Shown one piece after another: positions 1 to 7,399 of a stretch of 55,252 nt of DNA. The notes under the pieces were generated by a model. It was given only the letters and a program-made list of their open reading frames with translations. It made no database searches and was not told where the DNA came from. The stretch is from contig CAYZNN010000021.1 in the NCBI GenBank assembly GCA_964479665.1, positions 1-55,252 of the forward strand. Direction: 5' to 3'. Both the position numbers and the translations under genes were made by a program. The first letter of the stretch is position 1, and each line of letters starts with the position of its first letter. The DNA is from UBA2287 sp964479665. GTDB lineage: Bacteria; Bacteroidota; Bacteroidia; Bacteroidales; Tenuifilaceae.

Positions 1-121
1 AGTAGTGAGAAGTATGTCCGCATCGCGCACAAACAATGCCTTTCTCCTCCTTAATCATCCTGAAATGCTCAATGCAACTCTGCTCATCAGGATGCTGCCT
101 TACAAAGTCTATAAAATTCAT
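1..121 (-). CDS. IS1595-like transposase, N-terminal fragment (cut by window edge)
   Basis: Reading leftwards from an ATG at 119-121, an open frame of 40 codons runs off the window edge. It starts MNFIDFVRQHPDEQSC and contains a C-x2-C pair (Cys31, Cys34) followed by a His-rich stretch. The opening motif and zinc ribbon match the N-terminus of IS1595/ISXO2-type transposases, where the ribbon precedes the DDE-type catalytic domain. That domain would lie outside this window. No terminal inverted repeat could be recognised between the start codon and the next gene, so whether this is an intact element or a remnant cannot be judged here. Confidence 0.7.
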   Translation of the reverse strand, partial: MNFIDFVRQHPDEQSCIEHFRMIKEEKGIVCARCGHTSHY

Positions 122-271
122 TTTCAATAGATTTTGTGCAAAAATAATCTTTTTGGTACATTAGCGGATAATCATAAAAGTAATTAAATGCATATCAATT
201 AATTGATGTAAATCAGCGAACAACACAAAACTTTTCTATCCATTTTTAACATTTACGTTTACAAGTTGTTT

Positions 272-279
272 TATATTTG
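272..279 (+). promoter_or_regulatory. Candidate -7 promoter element (TATATTTG) for the small lipoprotein genes
   Basis: TATATTTG fits the Bacteroidota -7 consensus TAnnTTTG and lies about 85 nt before the first small lipoprotein start at 364. No clear TTTG -33 element sits 19-21 nt upstream, so support is partial. A 14-bp perfect palindrome (ATCAATTAATTGAT, 194-207) lies further upstream in the same gap. Confidence 0.35.
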
Positions 280-363
280 TATTGGTTGAAGAAAAATATT
301 CATTGGTCAAAAATAAATATACTTTAACCCCAATTTATACGTAATTTGCAGTAGAAAGAATAA

Positions 364-510
364 ATGAAAGAAGACATAATTCACATGAGGAGGAAGTTTC
401 TTACTGCCTTTGCGGTAATTGTATTAACTGCAATTTTGTTCACATCGTGCCATAATAATGTTCCATGTCCGGTGTACCGAAACGTTAACACTAACAGTAA
501 TTTAAAATAG
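364..510 (+). CDS. Tiny lipoprotein (48 aa), CPxY family
   Basis: An ATG-initiated 48-residue frame with a basic N-terminus, a hydrophobic stretch of about 15 residues and a lipobox-like TSC at Cys29, giving a predicted mature peptide of only about 20 residues. The mature part has a second cysteine in a CPVY motif followed by a polar Asn/Thr-rich tail. An internal ATG at codon 8 gives a more usual signal-peptide length. The next gene encodes a paralogue with the same Cys...CPxY layout, which argues that both are real. Predicted location is a membrane anchored by lipid. The function is not recognised. Small lipoproteins of this look occur in Bacteroidota, but that is recalled and was not checked. 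Confidence 0.6.
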   Translation: MKEDIIHMRRKFLTAFAVIVLTAILFTSCHNNVPCPVYRNVNTNSNLK

Positions 511-529
511 TAACCTAATATTTCACACA

Positions 530-658
530 ATGAAAACGAATAAACGACTTTTTCTTTTGTTGGCTACAGCCATTTTTCTTTCTGTAACTGCATTAAGTTC
601 TTGCGCAAAGAGAACCTGTCCGGCTTATAGCAATGCAACCACAGTAAACAAGAGATAG
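530..658 (+). CDS. Tiny lipoprotein (42 aa), paralogue of the preceding gene
   Basis: The frame starts with ATG at 530, 19 nt after the previous stop, and encodes 42 residues. It has a Lys-rich start, a hydrophobic core and a lipobox LSSC at Cys25, followed by AKRTCPAY and a short polar tail. The arrangement of a lipidated Cys, four or five residues, then CP-x-Y is shared with the upstream 48-aa protein, so the pair looks like a tandem duplication of a micro-lipoprotein. The mature peptide would be about 18 residues. No catalytic motif is possible at this size. A structural or envelope-stress role is a guess. The gap behind it (659-897) shows no clear promoter or terminator. Confidence 0.65.
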   Translation: MKTNKRLFLLLATAIFLSVTALSSCAKRTCPAYSNATTVNKR

Positions 659-897
659 TTTTTTAAACTTTTATAGGTTTTCCTTTTGTTAACTCAATGG
701 GAAAATTTTTTTTGGCATTAGTTAGAATTAGAATACATAACAATTATCAAAACAGTTAACGTTGTTCGGGCCTACTATTCAGATAATTAAATCACTTTTT
801 TCTCCCTTTCTTCATCTTATTTTCATATTTTTCGGGCTAGTCATTATTATTATATTCAAAAAAAACTAACTTGAGGCTGTATTATACACCTCAGTTT

Positions 898-1356
898 ATG
901 GATAATGAGCAAATTATAAAAAGGTTCGAGCCAAGGCCCGACAATCTTATACCCTTACTACACGAACTGCAGGATAACCATCCGCAGAATTACCTTACCG
1001 AAGATGCATTGCGCCAGGTAGCAAGGTTTATGAACGTAAACCTATCGTGGGTTTATGGTGTTGTGGGGTATTACACCATGTTCAGCACCAAGCCCCGAGG
1101 GAAATTCATCATACGCCTTTGTAACTCGCCGGTTTGCCATATGGGTGGTTCCGAAAATGCCATTGAATGGACTAAAAGCCTGCTCAATATAAACTTGAAC
1201 GAAACCACCCCCGATGGTCTCTTTACCATTGAGGAGAGCGAATGCCTTGGACGCTGCGGCAAAGCACCATCAATGATGATTAATCGCGATTTTTACGGCG
1301 AACTTACCATGGAAAAGATGGAGCAAATCATTAATGAACTCCGCAAAGCAAAATAG
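898..1356 (+). CDS. NuoE-like [2Fe-2S] subunit of NAD-dependent formate dehydrogenase
   Basis: Thioredoxin-like [2Fe-2S] ferredoxin of the NuoE/24-kDa family, 152 aa. Ligands are visible as C-x4-C in RLCNSPVCHMGG and C-x3-C in ECLGRCGKAP, the usual NuoE pattern. The N-terminal helical region (YLTEDALRQVARFM and VYGVVGYYTMF) is also typical. In multi-subunit NAD-linked formate dehydrogenases and hydrogenases this subunit pairs with the NuoF-like flavoprotein to pass electrons to or from NAD. The ATG at 898 was chosen over an in-frame TTG at 871 because homologues start near this point. First gene of a tight operon: the next gene begins 7 nt after its stop. The adjacent molybdopterin subunit assigns the complex to formate dehydrogenase and excludes complex I. 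Confidence 0.9.
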   Translation: MDNEQIIKRFEPRPDNLIPLLHELQDNHPQNYLTEDALRQVARFMNVNLSWVYGVVGYYTMFSTKPRGKFIIRLCNSPVCHMGGSENAIEWTKSLLNINLNETTPDGLFTIEESECLGRCGKAPSMMINRDFYGELTMEKMEQIINELRKAK

Positions 1357-1363
1357 ATTCCCT

Positions 1364-2614
1364 ATGATTACAGAAAAACGAGTAATTCTAAAGAATTCAG
1401 GGGTAATTAATCCCGAGAGTATCGACGAGTACATTGCTGCCGGGGGATATAAAGCACTTGAAAAGGCATTGACCCTTGAACCCTCTGCAATTCCCAATAT
1501 AATTGACAAGTCGGGTTTGCGTGGGCGTGGAGGCGCAGGATTCCCTACGGGAACTAAAAATCGCTTCACATCGCAATCGTGCACCGATTGCCAAAAGTAT
1601 GTGGTTTGCAACGCCGACGAGGGTGAACCTGGAACCTTTAAGGATAGGGTTATCATGGAAACCGACCCGCACCTGCTGGTTGAAGGGATGGCCATTGCAG
1701 CATACGGAATTGGCGCTAGCCAAGGATACATTTACATCAGGGGCGAGTACTACCTTTCCATAGAAAGGGTTCAGAAGGCAATCGATTCGGCATATGGCAA
1801 AGGATTACTTGGTAAAAACATTCTCAATTCGAATTTCTCATTCGACCTTGAAATAAAACTGGGTGCTGGCTCGTACCTTTGTGGCGAGGAGCTTACGCTG
1901 CTCGAGTCCCTCGAAGGTAAACGGGGCTACCCACGAATTAAGCCCCCCTTCCCTGCCGAAAAGGGGCTATGGGGAAAGCCCACACTCATCAACAACGTTG
2001 AAACGCTTGCCGCTTTCCCTGCAATACTAACCAATGGTGCTGAGTGGTATAGGGCTATGGGTACCGAAAAATCGCCCGGAACAAAAATCTTTACCATAAG
2101 TGGCGATGTTAAAAAACCTGGCTATTGCGAGCTGGCTCTGGGTGAAAAACTCGTTGAAATTATCGACCAAATGGCCACTGGCACAAAGGACGGAAAGCCT
2201 TGGAAAGCCGTTCTGCTGGGAGGTGCCGCAGGAACATTCGTTCCCCCCTCGTTCTCCGATGCCGAAATTTGCTACGATAAACTTAAGGAAAGAGGCGCAA
2301 CCCTTGGGTCGGGTGCAATAATTGTAGTTGGCAGCGACAAAAAGTTAATTCCTCTCCTTCAGAATATTCTGAAGTTTTTCAAGCACGAAAGTTGTGGTAA
2401 GTGCGTACCCTGCCGCTTGGGAACAAGCTACCTGTACGACCAATCGAAGAAACTTGAAGGAGCAAGCGCCGAAGAGCGCAAAGAAATTCTCGACGATATG
2501 CTGAATCAGGCAAAGCTAATGGCAAAAAGTTCATTGTGTCCTCTTGGGCAATCGCCCATATTGCCCATTGAGAGCCTGTGCAGGCACTTTACGAACGACT
2601 TGGTAAGCGAATAA
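1364..2614 (+). CDS. NuoF-like FMN/NAD-binding subunit of formate dehydrogenase
   Basis: Flavoprotein of the NuoF/51-kDa family, 416 aa, the NAD(H)-reacting subunit. Visible motifs in order are GRGGAGFPTG (about residues 54-63, nucleotide binding), CNADEGEPGTFKDR (FMN site), GAGSYLCGEELTLLES, an SLBB-like segment around GDVKKPGYCEL, and the N3-type [4Fe-4S] ligands SCGKCVPCRLGT with the fourth Cys in SSLCPLGQSP. All four cluster ligands are present. It lacks the N-terminal ferredoxin-like extension found in HydB-type hydrogenase subunits. The ATG at 1364 avoids the 23-nt overlap that an upstream ATG at 1334 would give. The catalytic subunit follows 23 nt downstream, so the three genes are probably cotranscribed and act as a cytoplasmic heterotrimer or a higher multimer. 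Confidence 0.9.
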   Translation: MITEKRVILKNSGVINPESIDEYIAAGGYKALEKALTLEPSAIPNIIDKSGLRGRGGAGFPTGTKNRFTSQSCTDCQKYVVCNADEGEPGTFKDRVIMETDPHLLVEGMAIAAYGIGASQGYIYIRGEYYLSIERVQKAIDSAYGKGLLGKNILNSNFSFDLEIKLGAGSYLCGEELTLLESLEGKRGYPRIKPPFPAEKGLWGKPTLINNVETLAAFPAILTNGAEWYRAMGTEKSPGTKIFTISGDVKKPGYCELALGEKLVEIIDQMATGTKDGKPWKAVLLGGAAGTFVPPSFSDAEICYDKLKERGATLGSGAIIVVGSDKKLIPLLQNILKFFKHESCGKCVPCRLGTSYLYDQSKKLEGASAEERKEILDDMLNQAKLMAKSSLCPLGQSPILPIESLCRHFTNDLVSE

Positions 2615-2637
2615 ATTCAACGTTAAAAAGAACTACT

Positions 2638-5361
2638 GTGAAAAGTACGGTCAACATAACAATAGATGGGAAAGCCATTGAAGTGCCAAAGGGTGAAAAT
2701 TTGCTCAGAGCAGCCCGAAATAGTGGGTTTAACATTCCTGGTCTCTGCTATCATCATAAACTTTCGCCTACGGGTGCTTGCAGGCTATGCCTGGTGAAAG
2801 TTGAAGGAATGCGCGGCCTTGTTGCTTCGTGTACGCTATCGGCTAGCGAGGGAATGGTTATTACAGCATTCGATGAAGATCTGAAAGAAACCCGTCGCTT
2901 TTTGCTCGACTACATGCTGAGCGAGCATAACGACCATTACGATGGCACCTACCCCGACGAGCTGCGCGAGTTGATGATCCGATATAAACTCGACAAAGCA
3001 GAGAACCGATACTTTAAGCCGGTTTGGCAAAAGCTGGGCTTTAAAATCGACGAATCTTCGCCCGTTCTCTCCTACGATCCCGCCAAGTGCATAAAGTGTT
3101 TCCGATGCATAAAGGCCTGCGACGAGGTGCAGGGAAAGAACGTTCTGTCGTTCAACGACAGGGGCATACACTCCTACATCATTGCGGGGGCAGGCATTTG
3201 GGGCGAAAGCGAGTGCGATGGGTGTGGCGAGTGCATTCAGCTTTGCCCCACGGGTGCCATAGTTGAAAAACCTCATAGGAATGAAATAAAACTTGATAAG
3301 ATTGAAAAGTCTGTGCAGTCGACCTGCCCATACTGCGGTGTGGGTTGCCAGATTGAACTGCTGGTTCAGAACGGAAAAATTGTTCGCAGCAATGGTGTTG
3401 AAGGGGTTTCGCCCAACGATGGCAGGCTGTGCGTAAAGGGTCGCTTTGGATACGAGTTTGTGCACAGCCCCGAAAGGTTAACCAAACCGCTTATAAAGCG
3501 GAACGGGAAGTTCGAGGAGGCCTCATGGGATGATGCACTCGATTTGATTGCAACCAAATTCAACGAGATAAAAAGTAAGTACGGAAACGATTCGTTGGCT
3601 GGTTACGCCTCGGCAAAATGCACCAACGAGGATAACTACCTTTTTCAAAAATTTATTCGAACCGTTTTCGGAACCAATAATATTGATTACTGCACAAGGC
3701 TTTGCCACGCTTCAACTGTTACTGCAATGATAATGGCCATTGGCGATGGCGCTGGAAGTAATCCCATTGAGGATTTCGAAACAGTCGATTGCCTCTTTGT
3801 AACAGGGAATAATATAATTGAAACCCACCCCATTACCGCTACCTACGTAAAGCGGGCTGCAGCTAAGGGTCAGAAAATTATTGTAGTCGATCCCAAGTGG
3901 ACTCCCCTTGTGAAGTACGCTACCGTTTGGCTTCAACCCAAATTGGGAACCGATGTGGCGCTTCTAAATGGGCTCATTCATATAATTATTAAAAACGGTT
4001 GGGTGAGCAAAGAGTTTATTAACAAAAGGGTTGAGGGTGGAATGGAGGCCTATATCGAGCTGGAAAAACTGGCGGAGAAGTACACTCCAAAGTATGTTGA
4101 AGAGATAACGAGCGTGCCCGCCGATAAACTCGAATTGGCAGCAAAGCTATATGCCACATCGGAAACATCGATGATTGCCACTGGAATGGGAATGAGCCAG
4201 CAGGTTACCGGAACCTACAACGTATTCAGCCTAATAAATATGATGCTAATTACCGGGCAGGTTGGGCGTGAGCGGTGTGGAATTAATCCGCCACGCGGAC
4301 AAAACAATGTGCAGGGAGCAACCGATGTGGGCTGCTCGCCCAAAAACTATCCGGGCTACATTCCGGTTACCGATGAGGCCAACCGCCGAAAAGTTGCTCA
4401 GGTATGGGGAGTACCCTTCGAGGAATTGTCGGCCAAGCCTGGGCTTACCACGGTAGAAATTATGCAGGCTGCCCACGAAGGTAAAATTAAAGGCATTTAC
4501 ATTATGGGTGAAAACCCTATGATTAGCGACCCCAACCTGAACCATACCGAGGAGGCTTTAAAACATATGGAGTTCGTTGTGGTTCAGGATATTTTTCATA
4601 CCGAAACCACTGCCTTTGCCGATGTAATTTTACCAGCATCCACTTGGGCCGAAAAGGAGGGAACTTTTGTGAATAGCGATAGGCGGGTTCTTCGTGTTCG
4701 AAAAGCGGTGGAATGCCCTGGGGAGGCTCGCGAGGATTGGCAAATAATTCACGATATTGCCAAACGAATGGGAAAGCCAATGCCCAACTATAAGAATGAA
4801 GCCGAAATTTTCGACGAGCTGGCTAAAGTAACCCCAATAATGGCGGGCATTTCGTTCAAAAGGCTTGAGAAAGGAAGCATACAGTGGCCCTGTACAACCT
4901 CCGACCATCCTGGAACGGCCACATTATACCTCGATAGTTTCAATACACCAACGGGTAAGGGTAAACTATACCCTGTCGACTACGCACCCCAGAACGAGAG
5001 GGTAAGTACCGAATATCCCTTTATGCTCAATAGTGGCCGCTTGCTTTACCACTACCATACAGCCACAATGACCCGCAAAACAAAAGTTCTTCGCGAATAC
5101 GTAAATCAAGCCTTTGTGCTTATGCACCCCAACGATGCGCTAAAATTTGGATTCGAAAATGGCAATCGGGTGAAGATTGAATCGCGCAGGGGAGAACTCG
5201 AAACCATTGTACGCGTTAGCGATGAGGTGCTCGAAGGCGAACTCTTTATGCCCTGGCACTTTACCGAGGCGCAGGTTAACAGGCTTACCCGCGACGAACT
5301 CGATCCGTACAGCCGCATTGCACCATTTAAACTTTCGGCGGTAAGGGTTACAAAAGAATAA
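2638..5361 (+). CDS. fdhA: Formate dehydrogenase catalytic (molybdopterin) subunit, Cys form
   Basis: Predicted to oxidise formate (or reduce CO2) at a Mo/W-bis-MGD centre, 907 aa from the GTG at 2638. Domains: plant-type [2Fe-2S] ferredoxin (Cys37, 48, 51, 65); two [4Fe-4S] motifs (Cys151/154/157/161 and Cys193/196/199/203); the molybdopterin N-terminal [4Fe-4S] site (Cys230, 233, 237, 265); then the MGD-binding domains up to the C-terminal barrel. The metal ligand is Cys356 in YCTRLCHAS, where selenocysteine stands in some homologues. The His-Cys cluster between the ferredoxin domains has lost its cysteines: His97 remains but C-x2-C-x5-C is absent. Together with the NuoE/NuoF-like subunits this makes an NAD-linked soluble enzyme. 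No fdhD, formate channel or membrane subunit lies nearby. An in-frame GTG at 2578 is a less likely start. Confidence 0.9.
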   Translation: MKSTVNITIDGKAIEVPKGENLLRAARNSGFNIPGLCYHHKLSPTGACRLCLVKVEGMRGLVASCTLSASEGMVITAFDEDLKETRRFLLDYMLSEHNDHYDGTYPDELRELMIRYKLDKAENRYFKPVWQKLGFKIDESSPVLSYDPAKCIKCFRCIKACDEVQGKNVLSFNDRGIHSYIIAGAGIWGESECDGCGECIQLCPTGAIVEKPHRNEIKLDKIEKSVQSTCPYCGVGCQIELLVQNGKIVRSNGVEGVSPNDGRLCVKGRFGYEFVHSPERLTKPLIKRNGKFEEASWDDALDLIATKFNEIKSKYGNDSLAGYASAKCTNEDNYLFQKFIRTVFGTNNIDYCTRLCHASTVTAMIMAIGDGAGSNPIEDFETVDCLFVTGNNIIETHPITATYVKRAAAKGQKIIVVDPKWTPLVKYATVWLQPKLGTDVALLNGLIHIIIKNGWVSKEFINKRVEGGMEAYIELEKLAEKYTPKYVEEITSVPADKLELAAKLYATSETSMIATGMGMSQQVTGTYNVFSLINMMLITGQVGRERCGINPPRGQNNVQGATDVGCSPKNYPGYIPVTDEANRRKVAQVWGVPFEELSAKPGLTTVEIMQAAHEGKIKGIYIMGENPMISDPNLNHTEEALKHMEFVVVQDIFHTETTAFADVILPASTWAEKEGTFVNSDRRVLRVRKAVECPGEAREDWQIIHDIAKRMGKPMPNYKNEAEIFDELAKVTPIMAGISFKRLEKGSIQWPCTTSDHPGTATLYLDSFNTPTGKGKLYPVDYAPQNERVSTEYPFMLNSGRLLYHYHTATMTRKTKVLREYVNQAFVLMHPNDALKFGFENGNRVKIESRRGELETIVRVSDEVLEGELFMPWHFTEAQVNRLTRDELDPYSRIAPFKLSAVRVTKE

Positions 5362-5363
5362 AA

Positions 5364-5393
5364 AGAGAGGGCTGCCAGTTGGCAGCCCTCTCT
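5364..5393. terminator. Bidirectional terminator between fdhA and the DUF4397 gene
   Basis: A perfect 14-bp stem (5364-5377 with 5380-5393, loop GT) sits between two convergent genes. On the minus strand it is followed by TTTTTATTC, a good intrinsic terminator for the leftward gene ending at 5404. On the plus strand it is only 2 nt past the fdhA stop but lacks a strong U-tract. Confidence 0.85.
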
Positions 5394-5403
5394 CAGTATA
5401 TCA

Positions 5404-6435
5404 TTAATGCTTATTAATTACCTGAATTTTGCGGGCAGTTCTGTTTTGACCATTGGTAACAGTTACCAGGTACATACCCGAAGGTAAATTCGAAACATCG
5501 GAATTCACATTTATGTTGCCCATTGCATTTCTATTGTTGTAAATAGTTGCAATACGACTGCCAATTATACTGTGAATTTCTACCGTAACATTCGACTCGC
5601 GAGCCACTTCAAACTCAATATTGAGTAAATTGCTTACGGGGTTGGGGTAAACACTTAGGCTTACATTACTATCGGTAATAATTGTCGAACTAGTTGTATA
5701 AATGGGCAGGGCAGTTAAATCGCCACCATCGGCTAGGGCAACAAAAAGGCCAAAAGCAGGGCCATCGCTATTGTTGGCTGGGTTCAGGAATCCGCTTGCT
5801 AAAACTGTATGTGCAGCACCATCGAGGCCAAGAGTAGCCAATGGAGCACTGTATGCAACTACAGACTCACCACCGGCGCGGATGTCGAGAACAAAATCGG
5901 CCGTGGGCAGCTCGAGGTAACCGGCGAATTCGCCATACTCGAAGGTGAACAGCTCACCTGCGCCAGCGCCAATCTCAAATACGGTAACCTCAGGGGCATC
6001 GGTGGAACCGTGGAATACCAGCACGTCGGTGTTCGAAGCACCCGAGGCTGTTTCGCAACCCATTGCGTAAACAAACAGATCAAAAGGTACAGAAGGCGAA
6101 TAACCGCTAGGAGAAACAATTCCCGATGCTACAGTAACGTAGGTTTCGTTCTCCGTAAGGGTTACCTTCCTATTAAATATCGATTCGGCAACGCTTGCGC
6201 TGGTTGCTGGCGCAATGTCTAAATCAATTTCAACTCCGGCTGGAGCATTAACAAAGGGAGTAGCTGTTCTGAACGCAAAATTGTCCAGCAACAGGGTTCC
6301 ATCTAAATACACATCCACTTGTTGAGCAGCCGCATCGGTGCTGTTGTGGATTACCTGTATTCTTGCTGTTTGTGCAAGCGAAACGCTAGCAAACAGTAGA
6401 AACAGAGAAAATAGGGTAAAAAAGTTTTTCTTCAT
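5404..6435 (-). CDS. DUF4397 domain protein with T9SS type A sorting domain
   Basis: Secreted protein of 343 aa. A signal peptide (Lys-rich start, hydrophobic core, cleavage near SLAQ, about residue 22) leads into a DUF4397-like beta-sandwich that starts ARIQVIHNSTDAA, with a second similar repeat around VLVFHGSTDAPEVTV. The C-terminal 80 residues carry the type A sorting signature: SVYPNPVSN, then LPSGMYLVTV and a basic end (ARKIQVINKH). In Bacteroidota this domain directs export through the type IX system and is removed or exchanged for a surface anchor. The function of DUF4397 proteins is unknown; adhesion or cell-surface roles are possible. It stands alone, convergent with the formate dehydrogenase operon and divergent from the CoA-binding gene. 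Confidence 0.85.
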   Translation of the reverse strand: MKKNFFTLFSLFLLFASVSLAQTARIQVIHNSTDAAAQQVDVYLDGTLLLDNFAFRTATPFVNAPAGVEIDLDIAPATSASVAESIFNRKVTLTENETYVTVASGIVSPSGYSPSVPFDLFVYAMGCETASGASNTDVLVFHGSTDAPEVTVFEIGAGAGELFTFEYGEFAGYLELPTADFVLDIRAGGESVVAYSAPLATLGLDGAAHTVLASGFLNPANNSDGPAFGLFVALADGGDLTALPIYTTSSTIITDSNVSLSVYPNPVSNLLNIEFEVARESNVTVEIHSIIGSRIATIYNNRNAMGNINVNSDVSNLPSGMYLVTVTNGQNRTARKIQVINKH

Positions 6436-6645
6436 AGTTTAATTATTTAGTTGTTTTCTGAAATGATAAACATATTTTTGTTTAACGTTATTCATTTTTT
6501 ATTATACAAATTACGAAATATAAAATTCAATACTTGAGGCGCTGATTATCTGCTGTATGATTGTTTGCGTGGTGTTTAAATTCTAAATAACATGCATTTT
6601 ACATTCAGTTTTCAATAAAAAAAATGGCTATCGGGTCATAAAGTA

Positions 6646-6653
6646 TATATTTG
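6646..6653 (+). promoter_or_regulatory. Candidate -7 element (TATATTTG) of the CoA-binding protein gene
   Basis: TATATTTG matches TAnnTTTG and ends 20 nt before the ATG at 6674, so the leader would be very short. A -33 TTTG is not visible at the expected distance. The remainder of the 6436-6673 gap is AT-rich with nothing else recognised. Confidence 0.4.
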
Positions 6654-6673
6654 AGGTATAATTCATTTCCCTT

Positions 6674-7129
6674 ATGAAAGAAACTATTGACTCTTTTTTT
6701 CTATCGAAAAACATTGCCATTTCAGGTTTTTCGAGAAAGCCCTATTCGCAAAGCAGGGCCATTTATAATTCATTTGTCGAGAAGGGCTTTAGCGTTTACC
6801 CTATTAACCCTTGCCAAGAGGAAATTGATGGAATTAAGGTTTACCCTAGCATCGATGCTCTTCCCAGTGAGGTTGATGCGGTATACATTATTAATAATAA
6901 GGACCTATCGCTGAAAATTGCTCAGGAGGCAGCAGCAAAGGGTATAAGAAAAATATGGATACATGTAAAATGTAACTCCAAGTATGCACAGGAGGTTGAA
7001 AAGAAGTATGGCCTGTCGATAGTTATGGGAGAATGCTTTTTTATGTGGGCCGAACCAGTAAAAGGGGTTCACAATTTCCACCGATTTGTTCGCAACCTCT
7101 TTGCTCAACACAGGGTGAACAAATATTAA
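6674..7129 (+). CDS. CoA-binding domain protein (YccU-like)
   Basis: A 151-residue single-domain Rossmann-type protein of the CoA_binding_2 family. The N-terminal ISGFSRKPYSQSRAIYNSF loop, the YPINPCQEEIDGIKVYPSI segment and the DAVYIINN strand follow the CoA-binding fold of succinyl-CoA synthetase alpha, without its catalytic part. Such proteins bind CoA or acyl-CoA in vitro in some cases, but their role is not established. The end (MGECFFMWAEPVKG) carries a conserved-looking motif with a cysteine. The next gene starts 15 nt downstream and is probably cotranscribed, although the two products have no evident functional link. Confidence 0.8.
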   Translation: MKETIDSFFLSKNIAISGFSRKPYSQSRAIYNSFVEKGFSVYPINPCQEEIDGIKVYPSIDALPSEVDAVYIINNKDLSLKIAQEAAAKGIRKIWIHVKCNSKYAQEVEKKYGLSIVMGECFFMWAEPVKGVHNFHRFVRNLFAQHRVNKY

Positions 7130-7144
7130 ATAACCTAACAAGCG

Positions 7145-7399
7145 ATGGATTATATTAAAATAGTTGGCTTTGTAGCAGCAGCATTAACCACCTTTGCATT
7201 CTTTCCTCAAGCCATTAAGGTTATTCGTACTCGCAACACTAAAAGTATTTCTGTAGTAATGTATTTTGTGGTAACTGCAGGGCTAATCCTCTGGTTGGTA
7301 TATGGAATTCTATTACGCGACCTACCATTGATTCTCGCAAATTTTATAACATTAATCCCAGCAATTACCATACTTGTTATAAAGATTAGGGGAAACTGA
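7145..7399 (+). CDS. SemiSWEET-family sugar transporter
   Basis: An 84-residue membrane protein with three predicted transmembrane helices and the PQ-loop signature FFPQAIKVIRTRNTKSIS in helix 1. This is the half-size bacterial form of SWEET transporters, which work as dimers and move small sugars by alternating access. The length matches the family (about 85-95 aa). The gene starts 15 nt after the CoA-binding gene and its last 14 nt overlap the 3' end of the convergent DUF5686 gene, so no intrinsic terminator separates them. The sugar cannot be predicted from the sequence. Confidence 0.85.
   Translation: MDYIKIVGFVAAALTTFAFFPQAIKVIRTRNTKSISVVMYFVVTAGLILWLVYGILLRDLPLILANFITLIPAITILVIKIRGN

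Noticed and set aside
2836..3465. 209-codon open frame antisense to fdhA
   Set aside because: It lies fully inside a strongly conserved coding region and shows no family features; a shadow of the opposite frame.
871..5361. Part of respiratory complex I (nuoEFG)
   Set aside because: The third subunit carries a complete formate-dehydrogenase molybdopterin domain with the Cys-His active site, and no other nuo gene is adjacent.
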